Shown here piece after piece: positions 32,198 through 40,376 of a DNA stretch of 64,000 bases. Source of the stretch: Coemansia sp. RSA 487. Lineage: Eukaryota > Kickxellomycota > Kickxellomycetes > Kickxellales > Kickxellaceae. Location: assembly GCA_027577595.1 (NCBI GenBank), contig JANBRJ010000022.1:1-64000 (forward strand), given 5' to 3'. The notes under the pieces were generated by a model. It was not told the DNA's origin. It worked only from the letters and a program-made list of their open reading frames with translations, and did no database searches. The translations under genes were made by a program, and so were the position numbers. Position 1 is the stretch's first letter. The number at the start of each line of letters is the position of its first letter.

Positions 32198-34255
32198 TTA
32201 AAACTTTATCTTGAAGCGCTTTGCAATGTGCATCTTTGCACTCAGTTGTTTTCTGCCAGCTGACTCTGTTAGTCCTAGTGATTGATTATGTGAAGAGCTC
32301 TTTGTTTGGTTGCCATTCCACTTACTGGGCTTTCTTTTGCTGTCTTCGCTGTCAGAGACTACAAAATCACCTTCATCTGACAGCGAGCAGCTGCTCTCAC
32401 TACTGTCACCCTTGCTGCCGTCCCCATCATTGCTTTCTTCGCTTGACTCGGTCTCAGGGCCGTCGCTATCATCAGGATCAATATTGCTGCCAGATATCCT
32501 CCCTTTGCGCAGACCCAAGCCAGCTTTGCCTGTTCCTAGTGCGGTAAGCATATCCTCGTCATTGGAAGCGCGCCCATCGGGCTCCCCTCCGCTATTAATT
32601 CCTGGGGTGTTGTTCGAACGCCGTCCTCGCATGAGCTTTGGTCGAGACGACTTTTCAAAGGGCTTGCGTGTTTCTCTTCTCTTGCGAATCCTTGTCATTG
32701 ACTTTTCAGAGGTCTCACCAGACCCCGCAGCCCGATTGCGCCGCGGGCGTGTGGCTAGCAAAAGCGATCCATACTGAGGCACGCCTGGTCTTACCCAGCG
32801 AAAGTGGCAACCCTCTCTCAGCTGAGGATCTCTGTTCACCCATTCCTCTGGTGTCATTCGTGACCCAAGCTCTGCGCCAACCAACTCGAGCAATGTAGCA
32901 ACATGCCTCTTAAGAGCCTGTCTGTCGCCTAGCATCTGCGCGGTTTCCGAGTCGTAATCGTCGCTACTAAGCTTATCGTCAAGAAAGGATGCCAATACAA
33001 ATGCGCCCTCCAGTCCGTCCAGTGTCCATTTAGATTTTGCTTGGGAGTCCATCTTGATCCATTTCCTGGCCAACAGTTCTGCCATGTATCTGCAGAGCTT
33101 GAGAAAGAACGGGAACCTATACCGCGAAGGGACTTTTGTGCGAGCTTCTTGCTTGTATATCCCTATGTGCGTGTTGAGCGATTCCATAACCAGAAAGTTT
33201 CCGCCGATGACGATTGTATCTACAGGCGTGAAAACGGCATGGATCCAGCCAGCAGGTATAAACAGGGTGTTTCCAGCCTTCACATGTACCTCAAAGCACA
33301 GCTTGACATTTTCGGCAAAAAGACTAACGGATTGCTCTGGCGATTTGCTCCAGCTCTCAAACTTGCGCATATTTGATGGAGTTGGAGGTATCAAATAAAA
33401 TATCTTTTCGCCAGAGATAACGTGGTAGTATACCCACGTTGCGCTAAAGTCGATGTGGAAATCTGTATATGCGTTAGCTACACCCATTAAACAGTACGCT
33501 TTGACTAGTGGATACCTATTTGGTTTTCTTTTGGATTTGGGCCAATACTTTTCAACAAGATCAATCTCGTCTACCACCCGCGGCCGCTGAATTTGCTCTC
33601 CAAGTCGTGTGCTCGATATTTCTAGACTAATTACATTAAGTATCCGCTGTCGATCGCTCGAGTCGTAATATCGCGCCCAGTCACCAAGCGTCCAACCGCC
33701 TAGCTCGTCCTGAGTCAGCACATCCATCACACTTATTGACGTGTCCTCGCCTATTAGTTTTGCAATGTCACTAACTGTTGTATCGGAATCTGGCATTTTC
33801 ATGCCCAGTCCATCTGGGCTCTCAACAATAAACGGATCGTTTGTCTCACGATGCTTAATCCAATCAGCCGTAACTGTATGGCCGTCCTTTAGATGCTCAA
33901 AATTATCCTCGTCAAACTCGTGGTCATCTAATCGCAGCAAATACTGATTGAATGTAGCAGGCTGTCCTTCATTGAGCTTGCTATAGTCTACACCAGCGTG
34001 TTTGCGACTTGACCTACGCAGTGCTGGTCCTTTGTATGAACTCGGCCCATGCTTTTCAACGCATCTTTTACAGTGGTATTTGTCAATGCGCTCACACTCG
34101 GACGACGATATACCAACGCATATCCCGTGATACCACTCCTCGCACACGTCGCACTGGAGCCATGTTTCGTATGCTGGAAGTTCAATCGGCGCGTCTTCAC
34201 AGCATAGAGGGCATTCCTGTGGCTCTTCCGAATCACTGCTGCTTGCCGTTGACAT
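32198..34255 (-). CDS. JHD1: PHD-JmjC histone lysine demethylase (JHD1/KDM2-KDM7 type)
   Basis: This 685-residue protein has an N-terminal PHD finger at about 15-65 (CPLCCEDA, LQCDVCEEWYHGICVG, YHCKRC). A JmjC domain lies at about 230-370. Predicted Fe(II) ligands are His267, Asp269 (TDFHIDFSATWVYYH) and His339 (IPAGWIHAVFTP). Thr264 and Lys284 (ISGEKIFYLIPPTP) are placed to bind 2-oxoglutarate. The active-site set is complete, so a functional H3K36- or H3K9-type demethylase is expected. The C-terminal third is basic and then acidic, with Ser-Asp-Glu runs. Substrate choice between JHD1/KDM2 and KDM7/PHF8 classes cannot be settled by eye. There is no intron. Confidence 0.92.
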   Translation of the reverse strand: MSTASSSDSEEPQECPLCCEDAPIELPAYETWLQCDVCEEWYHGICVGISSSECERIDKYHCKRCVEKHGPSSYKGPALRRSSRKHAGVDYSKLNEGQPATFNQYLLRLDDHEFDEDNFEHLKDGHTVTADWIKHRETNDPFIVESPDGLGMKMPDSDTTVSDIAKLIGEDTSISVMDVLTQDELGGWTLGDWARYYDSSDRQRILNVISLEISSTRLGEQIQRPRVVDEIDLVEKYWPKSKRKPNRYPLVKAYCLMGVANAYTDFHIDFSATWVYYHVISGEKIFYLIPPTPSNMRKFESWSKSPEQSVSLFAENVKLCFEVHVKAGNTLFIPAGWIHAVFTPVDTIVIGGNFLVMESLNTHIGIYKQEARTKVPSRYRFPFFLKLCRYMAELLARKWIKMDSQAKSKWTLDGLEGAFVLASFLDDKLSSDDYDSETAQMLGDRQALKRHVATLLELVGAELGSRMTPEEWVNRDPQLREGCHFRWVRPGVPQYGSLLLATRPRRNRAAGSGETSEKSMTRIRKRRETRKPFEKSSRPKLMRGRRSNNTPGINSGGEPDGRASNDEDMLTALGTGKAGLGLRKGRISGSNIDPDDSDGPETESSEESNDGDGSKGDSSESSCSLSDEGDFVVSDSEDSKRKPSKWNGNQTKSSSHNQSLGLTESAGRKQLSAKMHIAKRFKIKF

Positions 34256-35230
34256 TAACGGTGACTTGCTTTGCGCTAAACTTCAGCTAATTCTAGTAAT
34301 AACGTTATGAGTATGAGAAATATTAATAAGGCGGTCAAAAGACTTTAAAGCGTTATTGCACAGAGCGTCATCGTGATTTTCAAGAGTCTGGCCGGATTTT
34401 TGATTTCAGCTACTACCAAAGCCCGAACGCTTTTAAATTGTGGGGAAAACGTGCCATTTTCTCCCCCGGTTTGATATGTGGCGAAATATTCAAATAATTT
34501 AGAGCAGCAGCGACTCGAGAAATTGCAATATGCAATAACCACACTGGCTTTGCTAAGAAACCGATTAGTTAATATAGCTGAGCCAGTTCGTTTGCCTATG
34601 CAATTACTTGGACGCCTCAAAAAGTAAGTGCATGTGCCTGATCTGCCATATATACAGGCCATTCAAGAACTGCTCCACCTGAAGATAACATTGCTCGATT
34701 TTCTAGCATATAGCTACGATGCCACAGAGAAGGCTAACAAATGGCATTATAAAGAAATTACGAAAGAAACATTAAACTCCCTTTGTCATGGGTAAAATGT
34801 GTATTGTGTAATAAACAGGCAATATTTGCTGCCATGTTAGATGTTTATCACTATTAATGAAACCAAAGGCTTTGCATACTTTGTGTGTTTACTGCTGAAA
34901 GCTACAAGAAGATAATGAGAGATGACACTGAAGGCTATCTTAAATTATAGAAATGACACAAGTGAGGAGGATTTGGCCCACCAGATCTGCCTCACTACAT
35001 TAAACCAGCTTCTGGTGATTGAGGAATACTGGAGGTTGTAATACATCGGTTACATTTACACCATAGAGCATGGAATCTGTACCAATCTTCACCTCCCTCT
35101 GGTCACTGAAGATTTTCTTTCAGTGAGTATCACTAAAAGTTGGGGCAGATGCTGAAGGAGATTTTGGTGAATTGTCAAACATCTCTATTTTGATATATTT
35201 TGTAAAGATTCTGGGTTAAAACCAACCTTC
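34256..35230. other. Intergenic, possibly containing decayed element sequence
   Basis: The left part is the demethylase promoter. Around 34930-35070 a plus-strand frame reads protein-like (SEEDLAHQICLTTLNQLLVI) but is soon interrupted and is not assigned to a family. No tRNA or complete gene is seen. Confidence 0.35.
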
Positions 35231-35460
35231 AATGTGGACCACTGGCTTGCACTGAGCGTTGCCGCGGGATTCAGGCCCGTTCCTGCTACCACCACGGTGG
35301 CCACGTGCTGGAGGGGAGAGCTGAGAGGGCTATCCGCCGCTGTTGGGCGCCTGCTGCTGCCTCCTGCCGCGGGTGACTGTGGTCCAGGAGCCGTTGGTGT
35401 CGGTCATTGGGGTGGGGTAAGTGATGGATTCGCGAAAACCGATTTTTTAGAAAGTGGGAA
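35231..35460 (-). mobile_element. 5' fragment of a second LINE copy
   Basis: Minus-strand sequence here closely resembles the ORF1 start of the large LINE at about 42350-42530. The ORF1 beginning reads MTDTNGSWTTVTRGRRQQQ against MADINGPWTTATRGRRQQQ in the full copy, and GHRGGSRNGP against GHHGGSRNGP. The fragment carries an in-frame stop after about 25 codons and ends abruptly near 35231, where the match is lost. It lies head-to-tail behind the 3' end of the large copy. Loss of the 3' part, not the 5' part, means it is not a usual 5'-truncated LINE insertion. Confidence 0.8.
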
Positions 35461-35854
35461 AGATAATTTCTTGCTGTAGGTGGGCTTTCTTTAAGCAAAC
35501 ATTGCGGGAGAAAAAAATTCCTAGAAACTAAAGTAAACAAGTAAACAAAAGAACTGGAAATGAAAAAACTCGGCACATGACCGCGAGGTCGTCTGCTGCA
35601 GGGCAGGCTGTGCGGTTCCCACGCAAGTGGGCTGGCGCACGGGCCAGCGGCTGCATTGTTGTCTAGGCAAAGCCCTGCATCAGCGATCAGACCGTTCTGG
35701 ATTATGCTAGTGTACAGTGGAGGTAACATGGGGATTTACACATTGGGGAGGGTTGCACCCTTTTTTGCGGGACAATGGGTGGGAGGTAGAGGCGGCAAAA
35801 TTTTGACTTTGGATTGTTTGCACGGATCGCTCGAATCCTCCTGGCCAAACAGTC
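35461..35854 (-). other. 3' flank/3' UTR of the large LINE
   Basis: This lies between the ORF2 stop of the large LINE and the start of the second copy's fragment. No obvious poly(A) tract or target-site duplication could be delimited by eye, so the exact 3' border of the element is unknown. Confidence 0.4.
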
Positions 35855-38800
35855 TCACCGAGGCTGGTGCACTTCGCCCTCTGGCGGGTGGTCGGCTCGG
35901 TCCGGGGGCACGTTTGCCATCGGCAAACATACGCGGTCGAACCAGCCGTACGCCGGTGTGTAAGACTTGCATGTTGCAGTCCAGTAGCGCTTGAGGATCT
36001 TGTTGTAGGTCTGGGCAAACTGGTCGGCGGGCCACGTGGCCTGGCGGTATGCTCGATCGTTGCGCTGGAGCCAGAGCACGTACAGGAGAGTGCTCATGGC
36101 TAGCTGCCAGAGCTCGTTGAATATCCGGGCGGGCTGGCTAAGCTTGTAGGGGGCGGCAGGGAACCTCCACTCTGTCATTGGGGCGATGTGCCAAAAGGCT
36201 GGGGGAAGGTCACTTGCGTGGGTAGTAGCTTGATGTGCTGAAATTGCGCCAGGGGCAGTCTGGGTGGGCTGGTTTTGGCGGTCTGTGCGGGATCGCGCTA
36301 CTGTGTCTGCGATTTCGCAGGCGATCTTGTTCTGGAGGGAGAACCAGGCGGCAGCGATGGCTCTGCGGGGCTCGCTTCCAGTGGGGCATTTCCCAAGAAC
36401 ATGGAGCATCCTTTCGCGGCCAGTGCCTGGGCCGCAGGCAGCGCAGTGCAGAGCAGTTGCTCCTGTTTTTGGGTGTGTCCATGGGGGCAGGCGGTTGTGG
36501 AGGACACGGAACATGAATGTGCGCTGGAGGGGTGGTGCTACCAGTCTGTGGGCGAGTGCGAAGAGTTTGGTGCGTGGTTTTGCCATCTTGAGCATGGGTG
36601 GTAGCTTGCGGGGGCATGTCGGGTGCTGCGGAGTGTAGATGACATCTTTGATGGTTTCGCGCACCGTGCGGTTGCTGGTCCAGTTCTTGAGGGGGAGGGG
36701 TGCAGAGTTGGCAGGGGCATTTGGCAGCGAGTCGTAGAGTTCGAGGTTGTCTAGGTATCTGCCTCTGGAGGTGCGGGTGCGGGCTGCAGTGGCAACTGCT
36801 GTGCTCACTGATTCTTTCAGCTGGACGGTATCTCGCGACATTCGTAGGAGAAGTCGGCTTGCCAGCGACATTGTGAGCATCTGCGGTGCTGGGAGGGTCA
36901 GGGCAATAGCGTAGACGTGGTTGGCGAGTGCAGTCCATGCGCGGTTTTGGCTGGTGGTGATGAACTTGGTGCCAAGCAGCGGGAGGTCGTTGATTTGCCC
37001 GTTTCCCAAGCCGGGCTTGAAGTGGATTTTGAGTCTGGTGGGGGCAGTGGCTGATGTGTAGGTGAGTGCGTTGTACCAGAGGGCTGGCCACGCTTTCAGC
37101 GTGGGCTTGATTGAGGCAGGCTCTGTCTGGACCACTGGGTCGAAGAAGATATGGTGTGTGCCAGTGCTGGATGCGGCTTTTGCGAGCGCTAGCGGTGGTT
37201 GGCGGCCTTGATAGGCTGGCTGGGCTCGTTTTGCAATGTCGTGGTGCCAGCTGGCTATCAGCGACCAGTACCAATCGGGGATTACGGGGTTGGCGTCTGG
37301 GTTTGGGTGTGCTGCGCTGTGTGCAGTTTCCGTTAGACGGCGGAGCCAGTTGATTCGGGAGAGCTGGTACATGTGGCGCGAGGGTGTCAGCCCAAGGCCT
37401 CCGTCGCGAATGGGCAGCTTGGCGATGTGCTTGTTGATTACTGCTCTTTGTCCGCCCCAGACCAGCCTGCGCACTTTGTCGTCGAATTTGTCAAGCGTCG
37501 TCAGCTGGAATGGCGCACATTGCAGCTGGAATTGCAGCTTTGGCAGTACGAAGGTGCGGGCGGTGAGGGCTCGGCCAAGCAGTGAGTCGCGCTGGTATAT
37601 GAGTTTGGCGGCAGCGGCAAGGATGCTGCTGGTGGTTTGCTGTGCGAGTTCCTTGTGGTTTAGGCTGGTGCCAATCATGGCGCCTAGGTGCCGGATGGGT
37701 TTGCCACGCGGGGTGATGGCGGCTGGTAGGTCGGTAGGCGCGCCCTGTGCGCTGTCGCCGGTGCAGATGATCTCGGTCTTGCTGTCGTTGAAAACGGCGG
37801 TCGATGCGCGGCAGTAGACGCTGATGTGCTGCATGGCGGTGTTGTAGTGCTGCAGGCCGGCGGTGAAGATGGCGGCGTCGTCCATGTACAGGACGTGCGT
37901 GAATGACTTCTGCTGGGCTGCGTCCCTGTACGGGAAGGTTATCCTTGCCTCGTTGGGGAGGGACTGCAGTGCATAGCTGAACAGTTCCATGTTCAGGACA
38001 TACAGGATGCAGGATAGGGCATCGCCCTGGCGGACACCTCGGGATATAGGGAAGGGGTCTGGGTTTTTGCCGTTGACAGTGACATGCGAATTTGCTTTGG
38101 AGTACAGGGCGCGGATCGCCTCGCGCACCCGCAGTGGGATGAAGTACTCGTCGAGAAGCTCGAACAGTAGCTCGTGTGAGACGCCATCGTATGCCTTCTT
38201 TTGGTCGAGGAATAGTACTGCACTGTTTGACTCGGTGATATCTAGGTGGTTTATCAGGGTGCTCACCGTTTGGATGTTGTCGTGGATCCGTCTTCCCGGG
38301 ATGATGGCGTATTGTGATCGTGATATTGCTGGGGCCAGGGTGGTGGAGATGCGTCGGATCAGGATGCTGGTGATGATTTTTAGGTCGGTGTTTAGCAGCG
38401 AGATCGGGCGGTAGCTGGCGCAATCCGTTTTGTCGTTTTCCTTGAACAGGATTGTGATGCGGCCTGCCACGAATGAGTTGTCGACCGATCCTGGGTGCGT
38501 CAGTATGACATTTGCCAGCTTCAGGAGCCAGCTGCGCAGCGGTGCAGAGTGCCGGTAGACCTCTGCGGGGAGACCGTCGGGCCCAGGGGCCTTGTTCTTT
38601 GCTGAGTGCTTGACGGCGTCGGCGATATCCTCGGCTGTGATTTCGGCGCCTACGCATTCAACTGACTCCTTGGTGAATCCGATTGATCTCAGGTGGGCGC
38701 GTAGGCGTTCGAAGAGTGTGCTGCGCGCTGCAGGGTCAGATGCCTTTGGCGAGTACATCTCTTTGTAGAACGCTTTGGCAGCATTGCACATGGCCTCGGG

Positions 38801-39790
38801 CGTCTCGCAGAGTGTGCCGGTCGTCGGATGCTTGAGCGCGGCGATGCTGGCTGTGCGGATTGTGAGGCGACGTTTGGTGGTCGTGGTGACCCAGCGGTTG
38901 AGCCGTTCGGCAAGCGTGAGCGTTGTCATGGCGGCCTTGATCTGGGTGTGCAGCCGGGCGTTTTCAAATGTTGTTGTCTGTTCAGCGAGGAGCTCGTCCA
39001 GCTCGGAGTTGCGTTCAGGGCTGGGACGCGCGCGACGTCGTAGACCAGTGATCCTTTTCCGGAGTTTGCGCAGTTTTGCGAGCGCGGTGGTGTCGGCTGA
39101 GCGTTGCTTGGCGATGGCAGCGTCTAGCATTTGCTGCTTTATGGCGGCCCAGGCAGCAAACGTGGACGGTTTGTCGATGGTTGCCGGGAGGGCGGCGAGC
39201 TCGGCTATCTCGCGTAGGCTGTTTTTGTTGTCGACGATGGATTGTGGCATCCGGGGGGCCTGAGTTGGGCCGCGGCGTGTTCTGTTGACGTCGGCTATGT
39301 GCAGTGAGAGGAAGGCGTGGTCGGAGTGTGTTGTCCAGAACGCCTCGGCGCGCTCGATCCCTGGAGTGAGGAGTTCGGCCGTGGTGAAGAGGTAGTCCAG
39401 CCGCGAGATGTATGTGTATTGCGGGTTGGCGGCTGCGGTGGCAGGCGGCTGTGGTGTGGGCTGGGGGGGCTCCTCGGTGCATACGGGCGTGGGTTGTAGC
39501 CGGGCGGCGGAAGGTGAACAGAACAGGGTGCTATGTGCGGGGGGTGTAGCTCCAGGGGAGCCGTCCGGCGAGAGTCCGTGTGCGTTGAGGATGGCGTCGG
39601 TCAGGTCAAGCATGTCGATAAGCGCGTGGAGTGCGTTGCGGCCTGGATCTGTGTCTGTGCCTGTGCGGTTTCTGTCTGTGCGGTGGTAGGCGATGTTGAA
39701 GTCGCCGCCGAGGATGATGCGCCAGCCTGCGATTCTGTACGGCAGGATTTTTTCGCCGAGTATCGCGGATGGTGGCATCGTTGGATGGCG
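35855..39790 (-). CDS. LINE ORF2, endonuclease C-part plus reverse transcriptase
   Basis: About 1310 codons are in one frame. The order is: second half of the endonuclease (IILGGDFNIAYHRTDRNRTG, then WTTHSDHAFLSLHIAD with the catalytic SDH), then a linker and the reverse transcriptase. The reverse transcriptase shows ITILFKENDKTDCASYRPIS, LFLDQKKAYDGVSHELLFEL (palm motif A), ISRGVRQGDALSCILYVLNM (motif B) and LYMDDAAIF (YMDD catalytic box at about 37870-37885). A C-terminal zinc-binding domain (LHCAACGPGTGRERMLHVLG) ends about 150 residues before the stop. No RNase H domain was recognised. The first half of the nuclease lies in another frame. Confidence 0.9.
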   Translation of the reverse strand, partial: RHPTMPPSAILGEKILPYRIAGWRIILGGDFNIAYHRTDRNRTGTDTDPGRNALHALIDMLDLTDAILNAHGLSPDGSPGATPPAHSTLFCSPSAARLQPTPVCTEEPPQPTPQPPATAAANPQYTYISRLDYLFTTAELLTPGIERAEAFWTTHSDHAFLSLHIADVNRTRRGPTQAPRMPQSIVDNKNSLREIAELAALPATIDKPSTFAAWAAIKQQMLDAAIAKQRSADTTALAKLRKLRKRITGLRRRARPSPERNSELDELLAEQTTTFENARLHTQIKAAMTTLTLAERLNRWVTTTTKRRLTIRTASIAALKHPTTGTLCETPEAMCNAAKAFYKEMYSPKASDPAARSTLFERLRAHLRSIGFTKESVECVGAEITAEDIADAVKHSAKNKAPGPDGLPAEVYRHSAPLRSWLLKLANVILTHPGSVDNSFVAGRITILFKENDKTDCASYRPISLLNTDLKIITSILIRRISTTLAPAISRSQYAIIPGRRIHDNIQTVSTLINHLDITESNSAVLFLDQKKAYDGVSHELLFELLDEYFIPLRVREAIRALYSKANSHVTVNGKNPDPFPISRGVRQGDALSCILYVLNMELFSYALQSLPNEARITFPYRDAAQQKSFTHVLYMDDAAIFTAGLQHYNTAMQHISVYCRASTAVFNDSKTEIICTGDSAQGAPTDLPAAITPRGKPIRHLGAMIGTSLNHKELAQQTTSSILAAAAKLIYQRDSLLGRALTARTFVLPKLQFQLQCAPFQLTTLDKFDDKVRRLVWGGQRAVINKHIAKLPIRDGGLGLTPSRHMYQLSRINWLRRLTETAHSAAHPNPDANPVIPDWYWSLIASWHHDIAKRAQPAYQGRQPPLALAKAASSTGTHHIFFDPVVQTEPASIKPTLKAWPALWYNALTYTSATAPTRLKIHFKPGLGNGQINDLPLLGTKFITTSQNRAWTALANHVYAIALTLPAPQMLTMSLASRLLLRMSRDTVQLKESVSTAVATAARTRTSRGRYLDNLELYDSLPNAPANSAPLPLKNWTSNRTVRETIKDVIYTPQHPTCPRKLPPMLKMAKPRTKLFALAHRLVAPPLQRTFMFRVLHNRLPPWTHPKTGATALHCAACGPGTGRERMLHVLGKCPTGSEPRRAIAAAWFSLQNKIACEIADTVARSRTDRQNQPTQTAPGAISAHQATTHASDLPPAFWHIAPMTEWRFPAAPYKLSQPARIFNELWQLAMSTLLYVLWLQRNDRAYRQATWPADQFAQTYNKILKRYWTATCKSYTPAYGWFDRVCLPMANVPPDRADHPPEGEVHQPR

Positions 39791-40376
39791 TCGGGCCATG
39801 GAAGTTGGCGAGGAGGATGCCAAACGGTCGGAGTAGGGCGATAGTGAGGCGTTCGTTGGAGAGGCTTGTAAGCAGCACCGCTCCGTCAGAAAGGGTCGCT
39901 TCGACGAGGATGCAGGCATCGAAGCAGCTGTTGTGCCGTGTGTTTGATCGTAGAACGGTGTATGTTGGCAGGTGCATCATCAGTTCGGTGGTTGGATCGT
40001 CGGACGTTGAGAACTCCTGGATGAAGACGATTGAGGATCGCTCCGTCTGCACGTTTGTCTGCAAGGCTTGTAGCTCTTCGGTGCGGCGTTCGGAGTAGCG
40101 CGCTCCGGCTGTGGCCATGTTGAAGGTGGCAATGCGGAGTGCGGTTGGGAGGGGCACTGTTGGTGGCTCCTCGACTTGCGGTTCGGGGGATGCGGCGACT
40201 TCTGCGTTCTGTGTGGCTGCGGTGGATCCGTTTGCAGGGGTTGGCGCAGTAGGCAGGGTGGGTGTGTTGTCTGTTGTGTTATTGCTGGTGCCGTCCGAGG
40301 GGTGGCATGAGTATGGATGCGGATGTGGATGTGGGTATGGGTGGTGCGCGCCGAGGGAGGCACGCGGGGCCGCCAT
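39770..40376 (-). CDS. LINE ORF2, N-terminal endonuclease part in a second frame
   Basis: The frame holds the first half of the APE-like endonuclease: LRIATFNMATAGARYSERRT (Asn of the RxxxxN motif), SSIVFIQEFSTSD (catalytic Glu in QE) and GILLANFHGPTPSNDATI. The sense then continues in the frame of the main ORF2 block a few bases later, so a single-base frame change near 39770-39780 separates the two nuclease halves. The possible ATG at 40376 lies inside the end of ORF1, so ORF1 and ORF2 overlap by about 400 bases in different frames. This overlap may be natural to the family. Confidence 0.75.

Noticed and set aside
34930-35070. Protein-like frame SEEDLAHQICLTTLNQ
   Set aside because: Too short, interrupted by stops and not assignable to a transposon or host family by eye.
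36210-38657. Long open frames in other phases across the LINE
   Set aside because: The LINE is GC-rich and long shadow frames are expected. Only the frames carrying endonuclease, reverse transcriptase and gag-like sequence were kept.
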